Below, piece after piece: positions 24,347 through 32,166 of a stretch of DNA of 40,777 nt. This stretch comes from an uncultured Candidatus Saccharibacteria bacterium (lineage in GTDB: Bacteria > Patescibacteriota > Saccharimonadia > Saccharimonadales > Saccharimonadaceae), in assembly GCA_937858705.1 (NCBI GenBank), contig CALLZM010000014.1, positions 1 to 40,777 on the forward strand. The letters are read 5' to 3'. The position numbers were made by a program, and so were the translations under genes. The first letter of the stretch is position 1. Each line of letters begins with the position of its first letter. The notes under the pieces are model-generated. The model was not told where the DNA came from and did no database searches. It was given only the letters and a program-made list of their open reading frames with translations.

Positions 24347-25357
24347 ATGATATGGATAGCAATTATATTGATAGTGGGGTTGATTTTGGTGGCCTCAATC
24401 GAGCCGCAGGGTAGTAAGTTGAGTGATTTTGAGTCAAAACGACGGATTGATAATGATGATTTAGAGGCGCTTCTTGACTATCGTAGAGGTAGTACCCGTG
24501 AATATTTACTCACTTGGCGACAGGTTGTTGTCGCCTGGTTGTTGGTGATTATTTCGGCGTTACTGGTTGTAGCGGAAGGCTGGGGCTTTGGTGTTTTGTG
24601 GGGTATGATTATTTCACTTGTGTATGGTCGACTAGCTTCACTCGCTGTCATCCGACGATTTACGCAGAGGTATTATGAACGATTTGAGTCGACCATGCTG
24701 TCTTTTGCTGAAGCGACCAAGCGATATATTGGCCCATTTCGTAGCTGGTTTGGCGCCCAGAGCCGACAGATTGAGATTGGCTCACGAGATGAATTGCAGT
24801 TTATTATCGATACTGCTACTAATTCTGTTCTTGCAAAAGATGAACGACAAACTATGCTGAGCGCTCTTGATTTTAAGGAAAAAAAGGTGAGCGATTATAT
24901 GACGCCGCGGAGTGTTGTCGATACTATTGGTGTTAGCGAATTGCTTGGTCCGCTGGTTCTCGATGATCTGCACAAAACTGGTCACAGTCATTTTCCAGTA
25001 ATAGATGGAGATATCGATCACATTGTCGGGATGCTGCATATTCAGAACTTATTTGCGCTGAAAAATCGCGAATCATTGTCGGTACGCGAAGTTATGGACA
25101 CACAAGTGTTTTATATTCGCGAGGACCAGTCCCTCGATAAAGCTTTAGGCGCATGCATTAAAAAACGCCGTTCGTTGCTTGTGGTAGTAAATCAGTATCG
25201 TGAAACGGTAGGGGTGATTACGGTTGAGGATATCATCGAACAACTGATTGGCCGTAAGATTATCGATCAGTTTGATGAATACGATGACCTCCGTGCAGTC
25301 GCCGAAACCAATCCAAGGAAGAACAATTTGCCCAAACGAGGCGAAGATATAGCGTAA
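24347..25357 (+). CDS. CBS-domain membrane protein (CNNM/CorC-like)
   Basis: A 336-aa protein. There are hydrophobic segments at about residues 2-18, 58-74 and 78-95. A CorC/HlyC-like linker follows (LSALDFKEKKVSDYMTPRS), where the MTPR motif marks the start of a CBS pair. Two CBS units fill about 175-305 (HSHFPVIDGDIDHIVGMLHI and VVVNQYRETVGVITVEDIIEQLIG). Family members are adenosine-nucleotide-responsive and linked to Mg/Co efflux. The membrane part is shorter than a full DUF21 domain, and the C-terminal CorC domain is missing. Leaderless start 6 nt after TACAAT. Confidence 0.82.
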   Translation: MIWIAIILIVGLILVASIEPQGSKLSDFESKRRIDNDDLEALLDYRRGSTREYLLTWRQVVVAWLLVIISALLVVAEGWGFGVLWGMIISLVYGRLASLAVIRRFTQRYYERFESTMLSFAEATKRYIGPFRSWFGAQSRQIEIGSRDELQFIIDTATNSVLAKDERQTMLSALDFKEKKVSDYMTPRSVVDTIGVSELLGPLVLDDLHKTGHSHFPVIDGDIDHIVGMLHIQNLFALKNRESLSVREVMDTQVFYIREDQSLDKALGACIKKRRSLLVVVNQYRETVGVITVEDIIEQLIGRKIIDQFDEYDDLRAVAETNPRKNNLPKRGEDIA

Positions 25358-25372
25358 TAGCTCGACAAATGA

Positions 25373-25378
25373 TACAAT
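25373..25378 (+). promoter_or_regulatory. Extended -10 box of aspS
   Basis: TGA-TACAAT, 7 nt before the ATG, in the same CGACAAATGATACAATA context as the preceding gene. Confidence 0.65.
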
Positions 25379-25385
25379 AACAGAT

Positions 25386-27134
25386 ATGCAAACGCGAATA
25401 TATACAGAACAAACACCTCATAAAGTAGGCGAAACTATTACGGTTGCTGGCTGGGTGCAGTCAAGGCGTGACCATGGTGGTTTGATTTTTATCGATCTGA
25501 GAGATCATACTGGCTTAGTGCAGCTGGTGGTAAACCCTGATGATGCGGCACTATTTGCAGTAGCTGAAAGCCTTCGTGATGAATTTGTTATTTCTGCTGT
25601 GGGCGAAGTGAAGGAGCGGGGCGAAGGACTGGCGAACCCGAACATTGCGAGTGGGGCAGTCGAAATCGCGGTGCATGATCTCACGATTTTGAACCGTGCC
25701 CAGGCCTTACCCATCCAGCCATTTTCTGAAGCACAGGCAAACGAAGAGTTGCGCTTGAAATATCGCTATCTTGATCTGCGTCGCCCAAAAATGCAAACTA
25801 TGCTAAAGAAGCGCGCGCAGATGTTTTCGCGTATTCGCGAGTTCATGGAAGGGCACGACTTTACTGAAGTCACGACACCTATCCTGGCAAATTCTAGCCC
25901 TGAAGGTGCGCGTGATTTTCTTATCCCGAGCCGTCTCCATGAAGGGAAATTTTATGCTTTGCCGCAAGCGCCTCAGCAATTCAAGCAGTTGCTGATGGTA
26001 GGCGGTGTATCTCGGTATTACCAATTGGCGACCTGTTTTCGCGATGAAGATCCACGGGCCGATCGTTTGTATGGTGAATTCTATCAGCTTGATGCCGAGA
26101 TGAGTTTTGTCGACGATGGCGAAACGGTCCGGTCTGCCTTCGACCCACTCATTAAGCAGCTCTCGACTGAATTTGCTGGTAAAAAACTATTATCTGAGAA
26201 GATACCGCGCATTCCCTATATTGAAGCAATGGAAACATATGGTTCTGACAAGCCAGACTTGCGCTTTGGGATGGAACTGGTTGAACTAACTGATGTATTT
26301 TCAACAACAGAATTTGGTGTATTTAAACATGCCGAATGCATTAAAGCGATTTGTGTTAAAAATGGCGCTTCCTTGAGTCGTAAGCAAATCGACAGGTTTA
26401 CCGATAGTGCGAAAAGTGAAGGTGCTGGTGGATTGGCCTATATCACCTACGAGGAAGGTGAGGCAAAAAGTCCTATCGCTAAATTCTTGTCAGAGACTGA
26501 GCTTGAAGCCGTCAAATCAAAACTTGGCGCAACAGATGGCGATGCGATTTTCTTCGGTGCCGATAAGCGAAATATCGTAAATAAAGTACTTGGCAAGCTT
26601 CGCAGTGAATTTGCCGATCATTTTGAGCTCAAAGATCCAAATGTTATCGCTCTCGCATGGATTATCGATTTTCCGTTCTATGAATGGGATGAGTCGCGCC
26701 AAAAGGTTGATTTCGGTCACAATCCATTTTCTATGCCGAAGGGCGGTTTGTCGGCGCTTGAGGGTGTTGAAACCGACGATGACAAGCTGGCTATTGTCGC
26801 CGACCAATACGACATGGTCATGAATGGGTATGAAATTTGTTCTGGTGGTGTCCGCAACCACAATCCAGAGGTGCTCTACAAAGTCTTTGGCCTATTGGGT
26901 TATGATGCAAACTATGTTGAGGCTAAGTTTGGTGCTATGTTGAATGCCTTCAAGTACGGCGCACCACCACACGCTGGCTGTGCTTTTGGCGTCGACCGTA
27001 TGTTTATGGAGCTCATGAACGAGTCAAATATTCGTGAAGTCATCGCTTTTCCAAAAAATGGTTCTGGCGTCGATGTGATGATGAATTCGCCGTCGGCCGT
27101 CGAATCAGCGCAGCTAAAAGACTTAGGGCTGTAA
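25386..27134 (+). CDS. aspS: Aspartyl-tRNA synthetase, bacterial type with GAD domain
   Basis: A 582-aa class IIb synthetase. The OB-fold anticodon domain spans about 1-110 (VGETITVAGWVQSRRDHGG). Motif 2 lies around FRDEDPRADRLYGEFYQLD. The GAD insertion spans about 290-400. Motif 3 is GAPPHAGCAFGVDRMFMEL near the C-terminus. The large GAD domain defines the bacterial form. The size is normal. Leaderless start at 25386. Whether it is discriminating or also charges tRNA-Asn cannot be decided here. Confidence 0.96.
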   Translation: MQTRIYTEQTPHKVGETITVAGWVQSRRDHGGLIFIDLRDHTGLVQLVVNPDDAALFAVAESLRDEFVISAVGEVKERGEGLANPNIASGAVEIAVHDLTILNRAQALPIQPFSEAQANEELRLKYRYLDLRRPKMQTMLKKRAQMFSRIREFMEGHDFTEVTTPILANSSPEGARDFLIPSRLHEGKFYALPQAPQQFKQLLMVGGVSRYYQLATCFRDEDPRADRLYGEFYQLDAEMSFVDDGETVRSAFDPLIKQLSTEFAGKKLLSEKIPRIPYIEAMETYGSDKPDLRFGMELVELTDVFSTTEFGVFKHAECIKAICVKNGASLSRKQIDRFTDSAKSEGAGGLAYITYEEGEAKSPIAKFLSETELEAVKSKLGATDGDAIFFGADKRNIVNKVLGKLRSEFADHFELKDPNVIALAWIIDFPFYEWDESRQKVDFGHNPFSMPKGGLSALEGVETDDDKLAIVADQYDMVMNGYEICSGGVRNHNPEVLYKVFGLLGYDANYVEAKFGAMLNAFKYGAPPHAGCAFGVDRMFMELMNESNIREVIAFPKNGSGVDVMMNSPSAVESAQLKDLGL

Positions 27135-27205
27135 TTTTTCTCTCATTCAGTAACATCTCTTTTCAGATTGATAGTATCGGTCGGTAGCTGTTTTTTAGTA
27201 CGAAG

Positions 27206-27391
27206 CTACTGTCCTTTCGGTGTATTTTTTCGCTGTTCAAGAAATGCAGCGATAAGGCCGACTATCAAAACGATAGCCGCTACATAGAGGAGGCCATTGA
27301 TAAGCCATGCAGCCACGCGAAACACAAGGCTTACCGCCCATGCGCCAACGATAATGACTGCGATGATGAAGATGAGTCGAGATGCTTTCAT
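27206..27391 (-). CDS. Small two-span membrane protein
   Basis: A 61-aa protein with two hydrophobic helices (about 4-24 and 28-50) and a basic tail (EQRKNTPKGQ), resembling lmo0937/DUF5670-type small membrane proteins by layout only. The start lies 6 nt from a TATACT box that is shared, as a palindrome, with the divergent mutY-like gene. Function unknown. Confidence 0.65.
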   Translation of the reverse strand: MKASRLIFIIAVIIVGAWAVSLVFRVAAWLINGLLYVAAIVLIVGLIAAFLEQRKNTPKGQ

Positions 27392-27394
27392 GTT

Positions 27395-27408
27395 TTTAGT
27401 ATACTAAA
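27395..27408. promoter_or_regulatory. Palindromic bidirectional promoter
   Basis: The 14-bp perfect palindrome TTTAGTATACTAAA contains overlapping TATACT boxes on both strands (27400-27405 plus, 27398-27403 minus). Each ends exactly 6 nt before its start codon (GTG 27412; ATG 27391). Confidence 0.65.
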
Positions 27409-27411
27409 TGA

Positions 27412-28227
27412 GTGCGAAAACAGCAATTTCAAGAGTTATTACAGCGAAAAGGTTGTGAACTATATCGTGATATGCCATGGCGGCAAGATACACGGCCGTA
27501 TTATATATTGGTGAGCGAGCTCATGCTTCAGCAAACGCAAGTAGCTAGGGTTGTGCCAAAGTTTGAGCGGTTTATCGCCCAGTTTCCAGATGAAACGACA
27601 CTAGCGGATGCGAGTTTAGCAGAGGTGTTGGTACAGTGGCAGGGTCTGGGCTATAATCGCCGGGCGAAGTTTTTGTGGCAAGCTGCACAGATGGTGGTAC
27701 GGGAGTATAGTGGCCAATTTCCTCGGGATATACAAGGGCTATTGAGTTTGCCTGGTGTAGGTAAGAATACCGCCGGTGCAATAATGGCCTATGCGCATAA
27801 CCAGCCAAGTATTTTTATCGAAACCAATATCCGTACTGTATATATTCACCATTTTTTTCAAGACGCAACTACAGTGACCGATACAGAGATTGCTAAAAAG
27901 CTCCAAGCGACACTTGACTGTGAGAACCCACGAACATTTTACTGGGCCTTGATGGACTATGGTGCATACCTGAAGTCGCAAGGTATCAAGACAAATAGTC
28001 GCTCGCAGCAGTATAAAAAACAATCAAAACTCGAAGGGAGTATTCGTCAAGTTCGTGGGCAGATTGTTAAGGCGCTGGCTGAGCATACTCAGCTTTCACA
28101 GCGAGACCTACGGAGGCTTCTTGAAGCTGATGATCGATTTGATATAGCTATGCAAGGACTCATAAGAGATGGGATTATCTGCGTAGAGCATGACGAGGCT
28201 ACGCTATGCAGCCAGAAAATGATATAA
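27412..28227 (+). CDS. mutY: MutY-like A/G-specific adenine glycosylase lacking the iron-sulfur cluster
   Basis: A 271-aa HhH-GPD glycosylase. PWRQDTRPYYILVSELMLQQTQV carries the MutY catalytic Glu (Glu36), and WQGLGYNRRAKFL and LLSLPGVGKNTAGAI (the HhH motif) follow. The position of the catalytic Asp of the superfamily holds Glu137 (FIETNIRTVY). After MDYGAYLKSQ, where MutY normally has the C-x6-C-x2-C-x5-C cluster loop, no cysteines are found, so the [4Fe-4S] cluster is lost. The NUDIX-like C-terminal domain is also missing; instead about 50 residues form a winged-helix-like tail. The family removes A mispaired with 8-oxoG. Start: GTG 6 nt after TATACT. Confidence 0.85.
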   Translation: MRKQQFQELLQRKGCELYRDMPWRQDTRPYYILVSELMLQQTQVARVVPKFERFIAQFPDETTLADASLAEVLVQWQGLGYNRRAKFLWQAAQMVVREYSGQFPRDIQGLLSLPGVGKNTAGAIMAYAHNQPSIFIETNIRTVYIHHFFQDATTVTDTEIAKKLQATLDCENPRTFYWALMDYGAYLKSQGIKTNSRSQQYKKQSKLEGSIRQVRGQIVKALAEHTQLSQRDLRRLLEADDRFDIAMQGLIRDGIICVEHDEATLCSQKMI

Positions 28228-28228
28228 T
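28223..28228 (+). promoter_or_regulatory. Extended -10 box of the 28235 operon
   Basis: TGA-TATAAT, 6 nt before the ATG, inside the 3' end of the mutY-like gene. Confidence 0.6.
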
Positions 28229-28234
28229 GAACCT

Positions 28235-28753
28235 ATGCAAAAGGTTGTTATATTGCTCAGTGTGCTAGGAGTATCTCTGGCGCTTGCTATGCCAGTTTTG
28301 GCAAGAGATTTCGTATTGAGCGATCAGCAGATTGAAGATATTCGTGCGAGCTGCGTGAAGTCGCAGGCTGCTTTGAAGCGAGTTCATACCTCTGATGCGC
28401 TGTTACGGGTTAATATCGGCCAGCGATATGAAAATATTTCGCTTCGACTGATGGCCCCGCTCAATAGCCGGATAGCGCTAAATGGTCTCGATGTAGTTGA
28501 TCTAGCAACGACGACCACTAGCTATAACCAAGAGCTGAAAGATTTCGTAAAAAACTATCGTGAATATGAAACAACAGTCGCAAATGCTCTCAAGCTGAAA
28601 TGTAGCGAGCAGCCTGTTGAATATTATTCATTAGTGGACGCATCCCGTGAAGGCAGGGCGTTTGTACGGGCAAATATGGTACGGCTAGACCAGCTAATTA
28701 AGCAATATCGTAGCCAGGTGAGTGATTTTAGCCAGAAGCGAGATCTCAAATGA
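28235..28753 (+). CDS. Secreted helical protein of unknown function
   Basis: A 172-aa protein with a signal peptide (VVILLSVLGVSLALAMPVLA, cleavage after ALA at about 23). The mature part is mostly helical, with two Cys (ASCVKSQ, LKCSEQP), and may be a small helical bundle exposed at the surface. Leaderless start. An ATGA overlap links it to the next membrane-anchored protein, and the same operon continues into tsaC and trmB. I recognise no family. Confidence 0.65.
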   Translation: MQKVVILLSVLGVSLALAMPVLARDFVLSDQQIEDIRASCVKSQAALKRVHTSDALLRVNIGQRYENISLRLMAPLNSRIALNGLDVVDLATTTTSYNQELKDFVKNYREYETTVANALKLKCSEQPVEYYSLVDASREGRAFVRANMVRLDQLIKQYRSQVSDFSQKRDLK

Positions 28754-29127
28754 ACCACCTTGACGAACTGAAACATGAAGCGAAGACTATGAGCTCATGG
28801 CGGCAAAACAAGTTCTTGCTTTTCGTGTTTGGCTCGATCGTAATAGCGCTTTTTTTGGTATTTATTGCTATGAGAATGTACATCAGTAGTGGCGCATCTC
28901 AGCTTGACTTGAGTTTACCAGCGTACAATGAGGTGCGTGATCAGATTGATGTAAAAGAAGAGACGAAGAGCTTCTCGCCAACCGGTCCTATAAATGCTGA
29001 GGTCATGGAAGAGTTCTTGCGATTGTTTGATGAGCAATCCCAGCGCGTTGTGGGTGTCGATGGCTTTAATGACCAGGCCCTGAGTAACAAGTCGCTTGAA
29101 TTACAGGATATCAATAAGGGTCAGTAA
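28750..29127 (+). CDS. Single-pass membrane protein of unknown function
   Basis: A 125-aa protein. The N-terminal cytoplasmic stretch of about 22 residues is followed by a membrane segment (LLFVFGSIVIALFLVFIAM, about 24-42) and an acidic extracytoplasmic tail. It follows the secreted 28235 protein by ATGA overlap and precedes tsaC with a TAATG overlap. The pair may form a surface complex, by inference. Confidence 0.6.
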   Translation: MNHLDELKHEAKTMSSWRQNKFLLFVFGSIVIALFLVFIAMRMYISSGASQLDLSLPAYNEVRDQIDVKEETKSFSPTGPINAEVMEEFLRLFDEQSQRVVGVDGFNDQALSNKSLELQDINKGQ

Positions 29128-29687
29128 TGTACTATCAGCTTGTTGATTCGCTTCTTGATGATGCCGTCATCTCTGCACTAAAGAATGGTGATATTATTGT
29201 GTTGCGGACGGACACTCTATACGGGGTGTTGGCTCGTGCTAATGATGATCGGGCGGTAGAGAAGGTGTATGCAGCCAAGCGGCGATCGCAAGATAAGTCA
29301 TCTATCGTATTGATCTCTTCTGTCGACCAATTGTATGATCAACCTACAGAGACGGAAAAGCAACTGATGGAGAGCGTGTGGCCTGGCCCGAATAGCGTGA
29401 TTGTGAAGGGCACTCGGGCGCCTTTGTGGCTGCGGCGAGACAATGGTTCGGTGGCATATCGGTTGCCAGATTATGCAGAACTACAACAGCTTATAGATCA
29501 AGTTGGTCCGCTCATTGCCCCGAGCGCAAACCCTGAAGGGCATGTTCCGGCTACGACTATCCAAGAAGCTATCGATTACTTTGGTGATTCAGTAGCAGTG
29601 TTTGTTGACGGCGGCATAGTTGAGTCGGCCAAACCGTCGGGTTTGTATCGGGTGAACGATAGTGGGGAAGTCGAGAAGGTTCGATGA
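29127..29687 (+). CDS. tsaC: Threonylcarbamoyladenylate synthase (Sua5/YciO/YrdC family)
   Basis: A 186-aa YrdC-domain protein making the TC-AMP intermediate for t6A37 in ANN-decoding tRNAs. Visible are VLRTDTLYGVLARANDD (substrate pocket), KRRSQDKSSIVLI, VWPGPNSVIV, VAYRLPD and PLIAPSANPEG. It is the short TsaC form without the Sua5 domain. It starts at the TAATG overlap with the membrane protein and ends in an ATGA overlap with trmB, so both tRNA-modification genes are coupled. Confidence 0.9.
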   Translation: MYYQLVDSLLDDAVISALKNGDIIVLRTDTLYGVLARANDDRAVEKVYAAKRRSQDKSSIVLISSVDQLYDQPTETEKQLMESVWPGPNSVIVKGTRAPLWLRRDNGSVAYRLPDYAELQQLIDQVGPLIAPSANPEGHVPATTIQEAIDYFGDSVAVFVDGGIVESAKPSGLYRVNDSGEVEKVR

Positions 29688-30463
29688 TCGATCCAAAAGA
29701 GTTTATCATCACCAGAAAGCGCAAAAAATATAAATTTGCCAAGTTTGCAAATGCAAGAAATTGTTTTGAGTTCGATGAATGGCTAGCCATGCGACGACAA
29801 AACGACAACGAAAGCATCTCAATTTGCGCCGGGCCTGGCCCGGCGCAAACAGGGGTGACTCGTGGTCAAAGTGCGCCGGGCCTGGCCCGGCGCAAAGTGG
29901 ATGTGGTAGAGGTTGGTGCTGGGACGGGGTTGTTTGTAGTGGAGCTGGCGGCGAGATATCCAGAGACGGTATTTGCGGCGGTGGATGTCAAAGCAGACCG
30001 GCTGCAAAAGGGTGCGTATGAAGCGCTGGAGCGGAATCTTGCAAATGTTTATTTTATCCGCGCTCGTGCCGATCAGGTAGATGAACTATTCGAGCCTCAT
30101 TCACTTCAGGGAATTTGGTTGACCTTTTCCGATCCATTTCCAAAAAAGCGCTCGGCTGGCCGTCGCCTCACTCATTCAACATACTTACGCAAATACGCCG
30201 ACCTATTGTGCTTGAGGCCTGGCCTCAAGCAGGATTCTGGTCGGGGCGGGCTGTATATCAAGCATGACAATCTGGAGTTTTTTCAGTGGAGTTTGGAGCA
30301 GCTGGTTGCGCAAAAGTGGCGGATCGACGAGTTGAGTTTCGACCTTCACGAATCGGAGCTGTCAAATGACTATAAAATTCTCACATCGTACGAGCAGCGC
30401 TGGCTTGAAGAGGGGCGAATAACGCAGTTTGTGCAAGCTTTGCCTCCTCGTGCCGACAGATGA
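29684..30463 (+). CDS. trmB: tRNA (guanine-N7)-methyltransferase-like protein with palindromic insertions
   Basis: A 259-aa SAM-dependent methyltransferase expected to make m7G46 in tRNA. The SAM motif is VVEVGAGTGLF (about 76-86) and the TrmB signature FSDPFPKKRSAGRRL lies near 149-163, followed by LYIKHDN. Compared with a usual size of 210-240 aa it carries extra residues at two places, each coinciding with GC-rich DNA palindromes: residues about 47-71 (CAGPGPAQTGVTRGQSAPG) before the SAM motif, and about 176-184 (LCLRPGLKQDSG). The insertions keep the frame and probably sit in loops. Confidence 0.85.
   Translation: MIDPKEFIITRKRKKYKFAKFANARNCFEFDEWLAMRRQNDNESISICAGPGPAQTGVTRGQSAPGLARRKVDVVEVGAGTGLFVVELAARYPETVFAAVDVKADRLQKGAYEALERNLANVYFIRARADQVDELFEPHSLQGIWLTFSDPFPKKRSAGRRLTHSTYLRKYADLLCLRPGLKQDSGRGGLYIKHDNLEFFQWSLEQLVAQKWRIDELSFDLHESELSNDYKILTSYEQRWLEEGRITQFVQALPPRADR
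29823..29849. repeat. Intragenic palindrome 1 in trmB
   Basis: Perfect 13-bp arms (TTTGCGCCGGGCC and complement) around one T; the core is GGCCTGGCC. Confidence 0.8.
29872..29894. repeat. Intragenic palindrome 2 in trmB
   Basis: Perfect 11-bp arms (TGCGCCGGGCC and complement) around one T. It repeats palindrome 1 after a 22-nt gap. Confidence 0.8.
30210..30230. repeat. Intragenic palindrome 3 in trmB
   Basis: Perfect 10-bp arms (GCTTGAGGCC and complement) around one T. It has the same GGCCTGGCC core but different, still complementary flanks. Confidence 0.8.
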
Positions 30464-30469
30464 TACAAT
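30464..30469 (+). promoter_or_regulatory. Extended -10 box of the mazG-like gene
   Basis: TGA-TACAAT, 6 nt before the ATG; it starts right after the trmB stop. Confidence 0.6.
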
Positions 30470-30475
30470 AAACCT

Positions 30476-30817
30476 ATGCAAATAAATGATTATACAAAAA
30501 CAGCACTATCTACTTTGGGTGATGAGCATGCGTACGGTGAGGTAACACCAAAACTTATGGCGCAAGTATTGGGGCTTGTTGGGGAAAGTGGCGAAGTAGC
30601 CGAGAAGTTTAAAAAGATATTGCGAGATAAGCAAGGAAAACTTTCTGAGGAAGAGAAAAAAGAGCTCGTGAAGGAGCTAGGCGATATATTGTGGTATATC
30701 AATGCTGTGGCTCACCTGCTGGGTTCAAATCTTGAAGAGGTGGCTAAGGCAAATAACGAAAAGTTGGCGAGTCGTAAAAACCGTGGTGTTCTGAGCGGCA
30801 GCGGAGATAACCGCTAG
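30476..30817 (+). CDS. MazG-like nucleotide pyrophosphohydrolase
   Basis: A 113-aa single MazG domain. The Mg-binding pattern is visible: LGLVGESGEVAEKFKK (E-x-x-E) and later KELGDILWYINAVAHLLG (E-x-x-D), ending in the NEKLASRKNRG tail common to this group. Such enzymes hydrolyse NTPs or dNTPs to monophosphates for pool cleaning. Leaderless start. Its stop overlaps the murC stop on the other strand in a shared CTAG. Confidence 0.88.
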   Translation: MQINDYTKTALSTLGDEHAYGEVTPKLMAQVLGLVGESGEVAEKFKKILRDKQGKLSEEEKKELVKELGDILWYINAVAHLLGSNLEEVAKANNEKLASRKNRGVLSGSGDNR

Positions 30818-32070
30818 TCGGTCAATTGTTGGCGAGCCCAGCTATCAATAGTGCCAGCACCCATGAGAAGGACAAGCGCTCCATTTTGGCGCAGTGTGGT
30901 GATGTTTTGCCACAGCTCATCATTCAGTTCAGCAAAGTGCACGGCTTGGCGATTTACTAGATGGGCAGAAAGCTCTGATGGCGTGAGAATCGGGAGATTT
31001 GGATCTTCCCGAGTGAGATAAGTAGGGAGCCAGTATATCGTATCTGCCGATAGCATACAATCAGTATATTGGTCTCGTATTTCATGTTGGCGAATATTTT
31101 GATGAGGCTGATAGACCAACGCCACTTGCTGGGAAATCTCTTTTGCCATTTGTAGCGTGGCGGCAATTTCTGCGGGGTGATGACCGTAGTCGCTATAGAG
31201 GTTGTCTGCAAGCTTTTCGAACCGACGGTCAGTGCCGGGAAACTGGTTGATGATTTGAAGATTTTTGACAGATTCTCCGAGCTGTAATTGTTCTAGGGCG
31301 GCTAGTACCAGCGTGGCGTTTTGGCGATTGTGTAAGCCAGCTAATTGTAAATCATTTACAATAGTATTTATCTCTGTAAAATGAGCATTTTGGCGTGGAC
31401 TAGCCAGTGTTGCGATATCTTTTTGCCAAGCAATAGTCTGGTGTGATTGATGGGTGAACTGCTGGAAGGCCGTCAAGTACTCAGCCTCCGTAGGATAAGT
31501 GTCCGGATGATCGTAGTCGATGGCCGTAATGAGGCTAATGTATGGATGAAAATGTAAGAAATTTTTATCAAATTCGTCGCATTCGTATATAAAATACTGG
31601 CTATCGGGCGAAAACATACCACTTGATCCAAAACTAAGCGTAGTGCCAACGAGGTAGCTTATGGGGAGGCCTAATTGCTGTATTACCCATATCATCATGC
31701 CAGTCGTAGTAGTTTTACCATGCGTACCAGCGATAGCGATAAGCTTTTGTCCACTTTCTTTGATGATGTGTGCGATGAGTCCGTCTCGTTTCGAGATCGT
31801 AATGCCGAGCTGGCTTGCCATTTGCAGTTCTGGATGGTCTAGCGGTAGAGCAGCGGTGTAGACAAACCAGTCGATCGGTGCCCGTGCATGCTCCATCTCA
31901 AGCTGATCACCACTTTGGTCGAAATAGATTGATATGCCACGGGCCTCTAGTCGCTTAGTGACGAGACTTGGCGATACATCAGAGCCATAAACTTCATGAC
32001 CGGCATCTTGTGCAGCTTGTGCGAGTGGTCCGATAGCCACACCGCCTATACCAGAGAAATATATCTTCAT
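30814..32070 (-). CDS. murC: UDP-N-acetylmuramate--L-alanine ligase (MurC/Mpl type)
   Basis: A 418-aa Mur ligase. The Rossmann start is MKIYFSGIGGVAIGPLA, the P-loop is IAGTHGKTTTTG (about 109-120), the central ECDEFDKNFLHFHP matches the MurC/Mpl DE-x-D block, and YGHHPAEI near 290 is a MurC/Mpl hallmark. It adds L-Ala to UDP-MurNAc (MurC). The Mpl alternative, recycling of tripeptide, cannot be fully excluded, but no second murC is visible. The ATG at 32070 follows a TATAAT box by 6 nt; an upstream in-frame ATG at 32097 precedes that promoter. Confidence 0.88.
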   Translation of the reverse strand: MKIYFSGIGGVAIGPLAQAAQDAGHEVYGSDVSPSLVTKRLEARGISIYFDQSGDQLEMEHARAPIDWFVYTAALPLDHPELQMASQLGITISKRDGLIAHIIKESGQKLIAIAGTHGKTTTTGMMIWVIQQLGLPISYLVGTTLSFGSSGMFSPDSQYFIYECDEFDKNFLHFHPYISLITAIDYDHPDTYPTEAEYLTAFQQFTHQSHQTIAWQKDIATLASPRQNAHFTEINTIVNDLQLAGLHNRQNATLVLAALEQLQLGESVKNLQIINQFPGTDRRFEKLADNLYSDYGHHPAEIAATLQMAKEISQQVALVYQPHQNIRQHEIRDQYTDCMLSADTIYWLPTYLTREDPNLPILTPSELSAHLVNRQAVHFAELNDELWQNITTLRQNGALVLLMGAGTIDSWARQQLTD

Positions 32071-32076
32071 ATTTCC

Positions 32077-32082
32077 ATTATA
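32077..32082 (-). promoter_or_regulatory. -10 box of murC
   Basis: TATAAT, 6 nt before the ATG. Confidence 0.6.
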
Positions 32083-32166
32083 TACGATGACTCTCAATCT
32101 AGTAGAGGTTTAGAATATAGCAATAATTTGCTACACTATATCTACAAGGAGCATGGTGGGAAGATT

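Noticed and set aside
29386-29399. A further GGCCTGGCC element, in tsaC
   Set aside because: The core matches, but the flanks are not complementary and the codons encode the conserved WPGP of the family.
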